The position numbers were made by a program, and so were the translations under genes. 51,476 nucleotides of DNA from JBASRP01 sp044866075 (GTDB taxonomy: Bacteria; Actinomycetota; AC-67): the NCBI GenBank assembly GCA_044866075.1, contig JBIOTQ010000109.1:1-51476 (forward strand). The letters are read 5' to 3'. Below, in pieces: positions 7,866-15,504 of this stretch. Below the pieces are notes generated by a model, which worked only from the letters and a program-made list of their open reading frames with translations, was not told the origin of the DNA and did no database searches. Positions within the stretch are counted from its first letter, which is position 1. Every line of letters starts with the position of its first letter.

Positions 7866-8683
7866 GCCGGCGAGGCAACGCCCGCGACGAAGTCGCGGAT
7901 CTGCCGGACGAACATGCGCGTCTCCTCGTCGCGCGGCACCCCGTTGAACGGCGGCGCCAGCGTCGCGCCCGGGATGATCCTTGCGGCCTCCTCCCCCGCC
8001 GCCCGGGGATGGATCGGATCGTCGCCCGGGATCACGAGAACCGGGGCGGTTATCGTCGCCGGATCGAGCTCGGGCGTCAGCGGAGCCGACGCCGGGATGC
8101 CGATCAGCGCCGCGGCGAGCGACGCCTCGTCGTGACGCGACCATTCGGCGCGCAACATCTCGAGCCGTGACGGGTCGCCCGTAACCTGTTCGTTGACCTC
8201 CGGGATCGAAAGAAGGAAGTTGATCGCCGCGTCCCAGCCGCCGTTGCGGACCGCCTCACCGCCCAAGCGGAACAGCAGTTGCAGGCGCTCGTTCGCCGGG
8301 CCGCCGGACGAGCCGGGCCGGGCCATGATCAGCGCGCGCACGCGCTCCGGCTCCTCCATCGCCACGCGCACCGCGGTCCCGGCGCCCATCGACGCGCCGG
8401 CCAGAATCGCGCGATCCCATCCGACGTGATCCAGGAGCGCGCGGAGGTCGCGCGACAGGGCCGCGTACGTATAGCGCGACTCGTCGGTCACAGGCGGACT
8501 CTCGGCGTGACCGCGCGCGTCGTACGCGAGGACCGTGAAGTCGCGCGCGAGAGCGTCGATCACGTCGCGGTCGCCGGCGCGACACGACCCGAGACCGTGG
8601 CACCAGACGAGCCCAGGGCCGTGGCCCGTGATCTCGTAGGCGAGCGTCACCTCGCCGAGGTCTGCGAACAGCGTCTCCCCCAC
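7862..8683 (-). CDS. Alpha/beta hydrolase
   Basis: 273 aa. The oxyanion region WCHGLGS, the nucleophile elbow GASMG (Ser near 98), and the acid in VLVIPGDDPIHP are seen. The C-terminal His position is less clear: the usual GH is replaced by NGVPRDEETRMF, so the catalytic His is uncertain. I chose GTG 8683 rather than GTG 8692 because TAGCGT lies exactly 7 nt upstream, the spacing seen at other leaderless genes here. Substrate unknown. It converges on the CoA-binding protein gene, sharing stop bases, and is divergent from the NuoF-like gene. Confidence 0.78.
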   Translation of the reverse strand: MGETLFADLGEVTLAYEITGHGPGLVWCHGLGSCRAGDRDVIDALARDFTVLAYDARGHAESPPVTDESRYTYAALSRDLRALLDHVGWDRAILAGASMGAGTAVRVAMEEPERVRALIMARPGSSGGPANERLQLLFRLGGEAVRNGGWDAAINFLLSIPEVNEQVTGDPSRLEMLRAEWSRHDEASLAAALIGIPASAPLTPELDPATITAPVLVIPGDDPIHPRAAGEEAARIIPGATLAPPFNGVPRDEETRMFVRQIRDFVAGVASPA

Positions 8684-8690
8684 GCCTGCC

Positions 8691-8696
8691 ACGCTA
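8691..8696 (-). promoter_or_regulatory. -10 box of leaderless hydrolase transcript
   Basis: TAGCGT on the minus strand, 7 nt before GTG 8683. It fits the TAnnnT-N6-8-start pattern repeated in this window. No convincing -35 box. Confidence 0.45.
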
Positions 8697-8786
8697 CCAG
8701 GGCGATCGGTGTCGGCGAGCCCGGGCTATTGGGCCTCGGGGCTGTCGGGTAAGACTGAAGGAGCCGCCTCGACGGAGGGAGAGCGC

Positions 8787-10127
8787 GTGACCAAAGGCAC
8801 CCTCGTCCTGGGCTCGCCTGCCGCCTCGCTGGACGACTATCTAACAGCGGAAGGAAGCGAGGGGTTGAGGAAAGCACTCTCCTCCGACCCGGATTCCGTG
8901 ATCGCGGAAATGAAGCGGTCCGGTCTGCGCGGCCGCGGCGGAGCTTTCTTCCCCACCGGCGCGAAGTGGGAGGCGGTGCGCGGCGCGGGGCCCGGTGCCC
9001 ACCACATGGTGTGCAACGCGGCGGAGGGCGAACCCGGCACGTTCAAGGATCGCTGGCTGATGCGCCGCAACCCATACCAGTTGATCGAGGGACTCGCGAT
9101 CGGCGCGTTCGCCGTCGGCGCGCAGGAAGCGCACATCGGCCTGAAGCGCTCGTTCGAACCCGAACGGGCGGCGGTCCGTCGGGCGATCGACGAGATGACG
9201 GAGGCCGGCCTGCTGGGTGCGTTTCCCATCGAGGCGCACGACGGACCCGACGAATACCTCTTCGGCGAGGAGAAGGCGCTGCTCGAAGTGTTGGAGGGGA
9301 ACCTCCCGATGCCGCGGATCCTGCCGCCATACCAGGAAGGCCTCTTCGCGTCTCCCGGCGCCGCGAACCCGACCGCCGTCAACAACGTGGAGACGCTTTC
9401 GAACGTGCCGCACATCCTTCGGGAAGGCGCCGACCGGTTCCGGCGCACGGGAACCGAGACGTCTCCGGGGACGATGCTCTTCACCGTGTGCGGCGACGTC
9501 CAGACGCCCGGGGTCTACGAGTTGCCCCTCGGGACGCCGCTCCGCACGCTGGTCGAGGACATCGCCGGCGGCCCACCCGACGGACGAACGATCAAGGCGA
9601 TCTTGCCCGGAGCGTCCGCCGGGATCCTCACCGCCGATCAGATCGACGTTCCGATGGATCCCGACGCGTTCAAGGAGGTCGGGTCCGGACTCGGATCGGG
9701 AGGCTTCGTCGTGTACGACTCGACCGCGTGCATCGTTCGCGCGTTGCACGACTTCTCGCGTTTCCTTTGGATCGAGTCCTGTGCCCAGTGCCCGGCGTGC
9801 AAGCAGGGGACCGACGACATCACGGCCGCGCTGTCCCGCATCGAAGGTGGAGAAGGAACGGAGGAAGACCTCGGCGTCGCTCTCGGTCGCACGGACACGG
9901 TGACCGACGGCCAGCGCTGCGCGCTTCCGAGCGGTGAGGTCGCACTCGTGCGAAGCGCGTTCCAATCGTTCGAGGACGAGCTGCGTTCGCACCTCGGCGC
10001 TGCCTGTCCCAACCCGCGAGACCTTCCGTTCCCGAAGCTGGTCGACTACGACGAGATAGCGGGACGGTTCACCTACGACGAGCGATACCGCGACAAGCGG
10101 CCCGACTGGACGTACGCGAACAGCTGA
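8787..10127 (+). CDS. NuoF-like NADH:acceptor oxidoreductase flavoprotein subunit, standalone
   Basis: 446 aa. The FMN-binding stretch GLRGRGGAFFPTGAKW (46-61), the NADH-site motif around FGEEKALLEVLEG (160-171), the SLBB region and the N3-type 4Fe-4S ligands C332, C335, C338 and C378 are all present. Complex I NuoF, formate dehydrogenase beta and [NiFe]-hydrogenase HoxF share this core. No NuoE, NuoG or other partner gene is adjacent, so it acts alone or with distant partners. GTG 8787 has GGAGGGAG 6 nt upstream; the frame stays open to 8709. The electron acceptor is unknown. Confidence 0.85.
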   Translation: MTKGTLVLGSPAASLDDYLTAEGSEGLRKALSSDPDSVIAEMKRSGLRGRGGAFFPTGAKWEAVRGAGPGAHHMVCNAAEGEPGTFKDRWLMRRNPYQLIEGLAIGAFAVGAQEAHIGLKRSFEPERAAVRRAIDEMTEAGLLGAFPIEAHDGPDEYLFGEEKALLEVLEGNLPMPRILPPYQEGLFASPGAANPTAVNNVETLSNVPHILREGADRFRRTGTETSPGTMLFTVCGDVQTPGVYELPLGTPLRTLVEDIAGGPPDGRTIKAILPGASAGILTADQIDVPMDPDAFKEVGSGLGSGGFVVYDSTACIVRALHDFSRFLWIESCAQCPACKQGTDDITAALSRIEGGEGTEEDLGVALGRTDTVTDGQRCALPSGEVALVRSAFQSFEDELRSHLGAACPNPRDLPFPKLVDYDEIAGRFTYDERYRDKRPDWTYANS

Positions 10128-10151
10128 AGCCCCCGCCGAGCGACGCGCGGT

Positions 10152-10157
10152 TAGGAT
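10152..10157 (+). promoter_or_regulatory. -10 box of leaderless hydrolase transcript
   Basis: TAGGAT, 8 nt before GTG 10166, with no ribosome binding site between. It matches the leaderless pattern seen elsewhere in the window. Confidence 0.45.
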
Positions 10158-10165
10158 GCGGCGCC

Positions 10166-11038
10166 GTGGGACTCGTCGAGGAGTGGGAGGATCGGGGGCG
10201 CACCCTCGACGTGAACGGGCGCCGCGTGTTCGTCGTCGACGTGCCCGGCGACGTCGAACGCGCCGAGCCGCTCCTGCTGATCCACGGGTTCCCAACCTCG
10301 AGCTTCGACTGGCGCGCGCTCATCGATCCACTCGCGCACGAACGCCGCGTCGTCGCGTTCGACTTCCCCGGCTTCGGGCTGTCGTCGAAACCGACGGACA
10401 TCCGCTACTCGCTGTTCGACCAGGCGAGCGTGGCCGAACAGGTTGTGCATCAACTGGGCATCACGCGGGCGGCCGTCGTGTCGCACGACATGGGCGACTC
10501 GGTCGCCGCGGAACTCTACGCGCGCGCGATCGAAGGCCACCTGGGATTCGAGGTCGCGCGGCGCGTGCTGACGAACGGGAGCATCTACATCGAGATGGCG
10601 CAGTTGTCGCCCGGCCAGCAGATGCTCCTGGCGATGGACGACGTCGCCCTGCCGCGCGACGCGTCGCCGACGGAGGAAACGTTCGGCCCGTCGATCGCCG
10701 CAATCTTCGGCGAGACGCCGCCCAGCGATGAGGAGCTGCACGCGCAGTGGGAATTGCTTGCGCGCGAGGACGGCCACACGATCCTGCCGCGCACGATCCG
10801 CTACATCGAAGAGCGAGGGGTGCACGAGTCGCGCTGGATCACGGCGTTACGAGAGCACCCGGCGCCGGTTACCGTCGCGTGGGGCGACGCCGACCCGATC
10901 GCGGTGTACGCGATGGCCGAGCGCTTCTGCTCCGAGCGCCCCGGGACGCCGCTCGTCCGGCTGGACGGCGTCGGGCACTTCCCAATGATCGAGGCGCCCG
11001 AGCGGCTGTACGACGCGATCGAACAGGCGCTCGCTTGA
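10166..11038 (+). CDS. Alpha/beta hydrolase, MEST/epoxide hydrolase-haloalkane dehalogenase type
   Basis: 290 aa. LLIHGFPTSSFDW (38-49) gives the HGFP oxyanion motif, VVSHDMGD (104-111) places an Asp nucleophile at D108, and GVGHFPMIE gives the catalytic His271. An Asp nucleophile is typical of epoxide hydrolases and haloalkane dehalogenases. The sequence HGFPTSSFDW and FDQASVAEQ resembles the MEST (mesoderm-specific transcript) branch, whose substrate is not settled. The GTG start has a TAGGAT box 8 nt upstream. A hypothetical gene on the opposite strand may overlap its 3' end. Confidence 0.82.
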   Translation: MGLVEEWEDRGRTLDVNGRRVFVVDVPGDVERAEPLLLIHGFPTSSFDWRALIDPLAHERRVVAFDFPGFGLSSKPTDIRYSLFDQASVAEQVVHQLGITRAAVVSHDMGDSVAAELYARAIEGHLGFEVARRVLTNGSIYIEMAQLSPGQQMLLAMDDVALPRDASPTEETFGPSIAAIFGETPPSDEELHAQWELLAREDGHTILPRTIRYIEERGVHESRWITALREHPAPVTVAWGDADPIAVYAMAERFCSERPGTPLVRLDGVGHFPMIEAPERLYDAIEQALA

Positions 11039-11384
11039 CGACCCGTTTGGGCGGCGCTTCGACCTCGACGTAAAAGCCGGACACCTGATCGGCGAGCTTG
11101 CGCCCGAGCAGATACACGAGGTACCGAAGCACCAGAACCGCGTCCTTACCGGTCATCGTCGCGACGACGTCGGCCGGCGCGTGATCGCTCCCGCTGCGCG
11201 CGCGCTTCGCACCCGGCCGCAGCGTGATCGTCGACTGGAACCGTCCCTTGTGCCGGATCGCGAGCGCCGGCCGCGCGCGCACGAGGTCCCAGGCCTTGTG
11301 CTCCCCGGACCGGATGCCCTTGGAGAGATCGGTCGTGAAGCGCGCCGGCGTGACGCCCTCGCGGAGATGGAGCATCACCTTCAT
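10869..11384 (-). CDS. Conserved-looking hypothetical protein with Arg-rich tail
   Basis: 171 aa if the frame is read to its stop. Residues 1-105 (MKVMLHLREGVTPARFTTDL onward) use the local high-GC3 codon pattern and fill an otherwise empty gap, so this part is probably real. I recognise no family. The last 57 residues are Arg/Ser/Pro-rich and lie antisense to the 3' end of the MEST-like hydrolase. They may be read-through of a lost stop or a frameshift. The ATG at 11384 has no clear ribosome binding site; TACACT lies 10 nt upstream. Confidence 0.5.
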   Translation of the reverse strand: MKVMLHLREGVTPARFTTDLSKGIRSGEHKAWDLVRARPALAIRHKGRFQSTITLRPGAKRARSGSDHAPADVVATMTGKDAVLVLRYLVYLLGRKLADQVSGFYVEVEAPPKRVVKRAPVRSRRTAARAPRSLGSARRRPAGRAASRGARSRSARPSRTPRSGRRRPTRR

Positions 11385-11460
11385 GGCACGTTCGAGTGTA
11401 CGACCTAGAGGCGACACAGGCCCGAGGTGGGAGGATACGGACAGCCGAAGGAGGTCGCCC

Positions 11461-12843
11461 ATGCTCTCCGAGTTCCAGACGATCATCGAGCCGTTCCGCA
11501 TCAAGTCCGTCGAGCCGATCCGCTTCTCCGTGCGGTCGGAACGCGAAGCCGCGTTGCGCGCCGCCGGATACAACCTGTTCGCCCTGCGCGCGGAGGACGT
11601 CCTCATCGATCTCCTCACCGACTCGGGGACCGGCGCGATGTCGGCGGCGCAGTGGGCCGGGATGATGCGCGGCGACGAATCGTACGCGGGATCGCGGTCC
11701 TTCTACCGTTTCGAGGAGGCGGTCCGTGAGCTCACGGGATTCGCGCACATCATCCCGACGCACCAAGGCCGCGCGGCCGAACGGATCCTCTTCGCCGAAA
11801 CGGTGAACACGGGCGACGTCGTTCCGAACAACACGCACTTCGACACGACGCGCGCCAACGTCGAGCACGATGGCGGCGAGGCGCGCGACCTCGTCATCGC
11901 CGAAGGCCGGCAACCGCAAGCCTCGCATCCGTTCAAGGGGAACATGGACGTCGATGCGCTCGAGCGGACGATCACCGAGGCCGGACGCGAGCGTGTCCCG
12001 GTCGTGATGGTGACGGTCACAAACAACTCCGGTGGTGGTCAACCCGTGTCGCTCGAGAACCTGCGCGCCGTGCGCGCGACATGCGACGCGCACGGCATCC
12101 CCTTGTTCCTCGACGCGTGCCGCTTCGCGGAGAACGCCTGGTTCATCAAACAGCGCGAGGCCGGGTACGCGGACCGCACCCCGTTCGAGATCGCGCGCGA
12201 GATGTTCGCGCTCGCCGACGGCGCGACGTTCAGCGCCAAGAAGGACGGCCTCGCGAACATCGGCGGCTTCCTCGCGATGAACGATCCGGCGCTCGCCGAA
12301 CGCTGCCGCGCGAATCTCATCCTGACCGAAGGGTTCCCGTCCTACGGCGGGCTGGCCGGGTACGACCTCGAAGCGATCGCCGTGGGCCTGCGCGAGGTCC
12401 TCGACGAGGATTACCTGCGCTACCGCGTGCGATCCGTTGAGTACTTGTGGGAGAAGATCAACGCCGCCGGGATCCCGACCGTGAACCCGCCTGGCGGGCA
12501 CGCGGTGTACGTGGACGCGAGGGCGTTCCTGGCGCACATCCCGCCTTTGCAGTTCCCCGCGCAGTCGCTGGCGATCGAGCTGTACCTCGCCGGCGGCATC
12601 CGGTCGGTCGAGATCGGCTCGGTGATGTTCGGCCGCGTCGCGACCGACGGCACCGAGGAGCCGGCCGCGATGGAGCTTGTGCGCCTGGCTATCCCCCGGC
12701 GCGTGTACACGCAGTCGCACGTGGATTACGTGGCCGAGGTCGTCGCATCCGTCGCGCCGCGCGCGAGGGAACTCCGCGGCTACCGCATCGTCGAGCAGGG
12801 GAAGGAGCTGCGGCACTTCACCGCGCGGTTCGAGCCGCTGTAG
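11461..12843 (+). CDS. tnaA: Tryptophanase (tryptophan indole-lyase)
   Basis: 460 aa, close to the 471 of the E. coli enzyme. The PLP lysine is the second Lys of FSAKKDG (K261); LDACRFAENA is the cofactor Asp region. The family also contains tyrosine phenol-lyase, which has Met-Glu-Arg (Arg381) in the substrate loop. Here the loop reads SVEIGSV, with Ile385 at the Arg position as in tryptophanases. TIPRR-type AIPRRVYTQSH follows. It should cleave Trp to indole, pyruvate and ammonia. ATG 11461 has GAAGGAGG upstream. No tnaC-like leader or tnaB permease is nearby. Downstream, a small zinc-ribbon gene converges, starting its stop one base later. Confidence 0.87.
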   Translation: MLSEFQTIIEPFRIKSVEPIRFSVRSEREAALRAAGYNLFALRAEDVLIDLLTDSGTGAMSAAQWAGMMRGDESYAGSRSFYRFEEAVRELTGFAHIIPTHQGRAAERILFAETVNTGDVVPNNTHFDTTRANVEHDGGEARDLVIAEGRQPQASHPFKGNMDVDALERTITEAGRERVPVVMVTVTNNSGGGQPVSLENLRAVRATCDAHGIPLFLDACRFAENAWFIKQREAGYADRTPFEIAREMFALADGATFSAKKDGLANIGGFLAMNDPALAERCRANLILTEGFPSYGGLAGYDLEAIAVGLREVLDEDYLRYRVRSVEYLWEKINAAGIPTVNPPGGHAVYVDARAFLAHIPPLQFPAQSLAIELYLAGGIRSVEIGSVMFGRVATDGTEEPAAMELVRLAIPRRVYTQSHVDYVAEVVASVAPRARELRGYRIVEQGKELRHFTARFEPL

Positions 12844-13113
12844 TTACTCCCAGTACTCCTCCGGCAGCTTCCCTTCGATCGCGCGGATGTTCGCTCGGCT
12901 GCAGTCGACGCATAGGAGCTGGGTCCGGCCGGCCTCGAAGCTCACCGTCCACCCGAGTGGGACCCCACCGGGCGCGCACGGGCTGCTGCGGCCGCAGCGG
13001 GAGCAGATCCGGTAGGAGGGTTGCGGTACCGGTCGCGCGCGCTGACTCCGGGCCGTCGTCGAGGGGCGTCGGGGAGCCTTCCGCGGCCGGCTCGCCCGCT
13101 TCGTCCCCGGCAT
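12844..13113 (-). CDS. Small zinc-ribbon-like protein
   Basis: 89 aa. A basic, disordered N terminus (about 35 residues of Arg, Pro, Ser, Thr) is followed by CSRCGRSSPCAPGG and, about 25 residues later, LLCVDCSRAN. Two CxxC pairs suggest one zinc site. The C terminus is KLPEEYWE. I recognise no family. The start is ATG 13113, 7 nt after TAGGAT, consistent with a leaderless mRNA. Its stop lies directly next to the tryptophanase stop without overlap. A role in nucleic-acid binding is possible but not shown. Confidence 0.65.
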   Translation of the reverse strand: MPGTKRASRPRKAPRRPSTTARSQRARPVPQPSYRICSRCGRSSPCAPGGVPLGWTVSFEAGRTQLLCVDCSRANIRAIEGKLPEEYWE

Positions 13114-13120
13114 GGCGAGC

Positions 13121-13126
13121 ATCCTA
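13121..13126 (-). promoter_or_regulatory. -10 box of leaderless zinc-ribbon gene
   Basis: TAGGAT on the minus strand, 7 nt before ATG 13113. Confidence 0.45.
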
Positions 13127-13250
13127 GCCGGGTGGCCGTCCGCCCCCGTCGCAGGGGGGTAGCTTCCAAGAACTTCACAGGTGGCCACCCTAGGCCCGGT
13201 CTTGACGCCGCCGTAGTCTAGGCAGCGTAAAGGGGCGCAAGGGGGCAGAG

Positions 13251-13403
13251 ATGGCAGCTCAGAGGGGTAACGGAAAGAAGAAGATGGGCCGCTTCGCACG
13301 CCGCATCGCCCGCATCGAGCGCGCGACCCTCCGTCTGATGATGGTCCCGGTGATCCTGGTCGCCCAGCGCCGGATGATGAAGACCCTGGAGCGCGTGGTT
13401 TAG
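13251..13403 (+). CDS. 50-aa basic small protein
   Basis: The frame reads MAAQRGNGKKKMGRFARRIA and continues to LERVV, 50 aa with 15 Arg/Lys and seven Met. The central part (TLRLMMVPVILVAQRR) is hydrophobic and flanked by Arg, so an amphipathic membrane-binding or nucleic-acid-binding helix is possible. ATG 13251 follows a G-rich AAGGGGGCAGAG. The TAG stop overlaps the TAA stop of the convergent ABC1 kinase, the same arrangement as five other gene pairs here, which supports it being real. No family recognised. Confidence 0.6.
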   Translation: MAAQRGNGKKKMGRFARRIARIERATLRLMMVPVILVAQRRMMKTLERVV

Positions 13404-15034
13404 GAGCCTTCGCGCCTCCGTCTCGTCAGCAGGTCCCAGATCAGCCCCACGATCAATCCCGACCCGATGATCGTTCCCGTCACCGGAATCCAGTTCGGCA
13501 CATCCCCCACCGCGATGGCCGATCCGCCGATCGTGGCCGCGGCGCCCAGCGAGAGCGCCAGCCGGCGCCCGGCCGACCGGATCGAATCCTCGAGCCGCTC
13601 CGTGCCCCGGAACTGGACCTGCAGGCGGCCGCCTTTCGCGGCGCCCATCAGGTTCTCGAGCGCCAGGAATATGCGGCCCATGCGGGTCTGGACCTTGGCC
13701 AGCTCGTAGAGCATCTTCCCCGGCGCGACGCGCCCCCGGACCCGGCCGATGATGTGCCGGAGCATGTACTGCCCGGCCACCGCGAAGGGGTCGAGCTCGG
13801 GGTCGAGCTCCGCCGCGGCCAGCTGCATCTGCGCCAGCGCCTTCGCCGTCAGCGCGAGCGAGGCCGGAAGCGTGACGTCGTGTTTCATCGCCACGGCCGT
13901 CAGCTCCGTCAGCAACGGGCCGAGCTCGATCTCTTTCAGCGAGAGGCGGCGGTGCTTCTCCATGATCTCGCCGAGGTCGCGCACGAATGCGTCCTGCACG
14001 GCGGACGTGCCCTCGCCCTGATTGGCGAGCGCGATGATTGCCTCGGCCGCGAACTGCGTGTCCTCTTGCCACAGCGCCATCACGAGCAGCAACAGCGCGT
14101 CGCGCAGGCCGGTGTCGAGCTCGCCGACCATACCGAAGTCGAGCATGTAGATCCCGTCGCGGTACCAGCGCATGTTCCCGGGGTGCGGGTCCGCGTGGAA
14201 GAAGCCCTCGGAGAGCACCTGCCGGTAGTAGGACTCGAGCAGCTGCCGCGCGGCCTCGCGACGGGCGTCCCCTTCAGGCGCTTGCCGCAGCGGCACGCCC
14301 TGGATCTCCTCCATCACGAGCAGACGCGGCGTCGTGAAGTCGTCGTAGACGCGGGGCACCTCGAGGCGGGAGAACGGCTCGAGGATCTCGCGCATCCGTT
14401 CGATGTTCGACGCCTCGCCGCGGAAGTCGAGCTCGCGCCGGAGGCCGCTCGAGAGGTGCTCGACGATCGCCGGAACGTCAATCATCCGGCGGAAATCGCT
14501 GCGGTGCTCGGTCGCCTCCGCGAACACCTTCAGAAGTTCGAGGTCGGTGGTGATCTCCTGCTCCGCCTTCGGGCGCTGGACCTTCACGACGACGCGGTCG
14601 CCGTCCTCGAGGACGGCGCGGTGGACCTGCGCGATCGTCCCGGCGGCCATGGGCGTCGGATCGATCGACTCGAAGGCGTCCTCCCAGGGCACGCCGAGCT
14701 CGGTCTCGATCACGCCGACGACCTCTTCTTCGGTCAGCGGCGTGACATTCTCCTGGAGCGTCGAGAGCTCCTCGATGAACGGCAGCGGCAACAGGTCCGG
14801 ACGCGTGGACAGGATCTGGCCGAGCTTCGAGAAGGTCGGTCCCAGCTCTTGCAGCGCGTCGCGGAACTTCCTGGCGCGCTCGCGCACCGCCTCGTGGACG
14901 CCCGACGCCTCCGCTTCCTTCCCGAAGAAGTCGCCGAGCCCGTGCCGGGCCATGACGGCCGCGATGTGACCGGCGCGCCGGAGGAGCGTGCCCGGACCGA
15001 CTTCGGTGCCGTGCGTTTCTTCGGCGCGCACCAT
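13400..15034 (-). CDS. ABC1/UbiB (AarF/Coq8) family protein kinase-like protein
   Basis: 544 aa from ATG 15034. The family hallmarks are visible: KxGQ in FSKLGQILSTRPDLLP, the Ala-rich loop AAGTIAQVHRA, the ATP Lys in VVVKVQRP, FHADPHPGN (catalytic loop) and DFGMVG. Two hydrophobic segments close the protein (LALSLGAAATIGG and TGTIIGSGLIVGLIWDLL), as in membrane-bound UbiB proteins. These support isoprenoid quinone synthesis or handling of lipids; actinobacteria make menaquinone, so the exact role here is open. ATG 15034 overlaps the upstream stop as TGATG; GTG 15058 is an alternative. It is the last gene after the universal stress protein. Confidence 0.87.
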   Translation of the reverse strand: MVRAEETHGTEVGPGTLLRRAGHIAAVMARHGLGDFFGKEAEASGVHEAVRERARKFRDALQELGPTFSKLGQILSTRPDLLPLPFIEELSTLQENVTPLTEEEVVGVIETELGVPWEDAFESIDPTPMAAGTIAQVHRAVLEDGDRVVVKVQRPKAEQEITTDLELLKVFAEATEHRSDFRRMIDVPAIVEHLSSGLRRELDFRGEASNIERMREILEPFSRLEVPRVYDDFTTPRLLVMEEIQGVPLRQAPEGDARREAARQLLESYYRQVLSEGFFHADPHPGNMRWYRDGIYMLDFGMVGELDTGLRDALLLLVMALWQEDTQFAAEAIIALANQGEGTSAVQDAFVRDLGEIMEKHRRLSLKEIELGPLLTELTAVAMKHDVTLPASLALTAKALAQMQLAAAELDPELDPFAVAGQYMLRHIIGRVRGRVAPGKMLYELAKVQTRMGRIFLALENLMGAAKGGRLQVQFRGTERLEDSIRSAGRRLALSLGAAATIGGSAIAVGDVPNWIPVTGTIIGSGLIVGLIWDLLTRRRREGS

Positions 15035-15426
15035 CAGCGCTTCGTGCGCCGCCGCCACGCGTCGTCGCGCGTGTCGACGATGATCACGGTGCAGGGCGCG
15101 TTGTGGGAGACGCGGTTGGGGATGTTCGACATCAGGAACTGCTTCCGCTCGCTCATCCCGTAGTTCCCGAGGACGATCGCGTCGATGTCGGCCTCGTCGG
15201 CGTAACGGCAGATGGCCTCGGCCGGACGCTCGTCCTCGAGCACGACGAGCTCGGCCCGCGCGTCCGCGGCCTGCTTGCGGACGGGGTCCGGCGCCGGCGC
15301 GCCGTCGGTGCGGATGTGGACGAGCCGCAGGACGGCTCCGTATTTCTCGGCGAGGCCGGAGGCGAACGAGACGGCACGGTAGGCCCGCTCGCTGCCGTCG
15401 GTCGTGGCCAGGATCTTCTTCAGCAC
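15034..15426 (-). CDS. Universal stress protein (UspA domain)
   Basis: 130 aa from GTG 15426 (reading VLKKILATTDGSERA), the normal USP N terminus; the frame stays open to 15474. The ATP-binding signature is VLGNYGMSERKQFLMSNIPNRVSHNAPCTVIIV: the first Gly-x2-Gly is kept, while the later Gly-Ser pair is Ser-Asn, so nucleotide binding may be altered. The HNAPCTVIIVD ending is characteristic of the family. Its TGA stop overlaps the ABC1 kinase start (TGATG), so the two are probably translationally coupled. Confidence 0.85.
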   Translation of the reverse strand: MLKKILATTDGSERAYRAVSFASGLAEKYGAVLRLVHIRTDGAPAPDPVRKQAADARAELVVLEDERPAEAICRYADEADIDAIVLGNYGMSERKQFLMSNIPNRVSHNAPCTVIIVDTRDDAWRRRTKR

Positions 15427-15504
15427 GAGGACCAGTCCATCAGAGCCGGTCGGCCGGGACAAGGGCGCCTGCACGACGGGCCCCCGGGTGCTGCCCGGAG
15501 AGGG

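Noticed and set aside
11224..11460. N-terminal extension of tryptophanase
   Set aside because: The family begins near ATG 11461, which has a ribosome binding site; the extension is antisense to a likely hypothetical gene.
13180..13190. GGTGGCCACC palindrome between the zinc-ribbon and 50-aa genes
   Set aside because: Ten-bp GC palindromes are common in this DNA; no other regulatory signal nearby.
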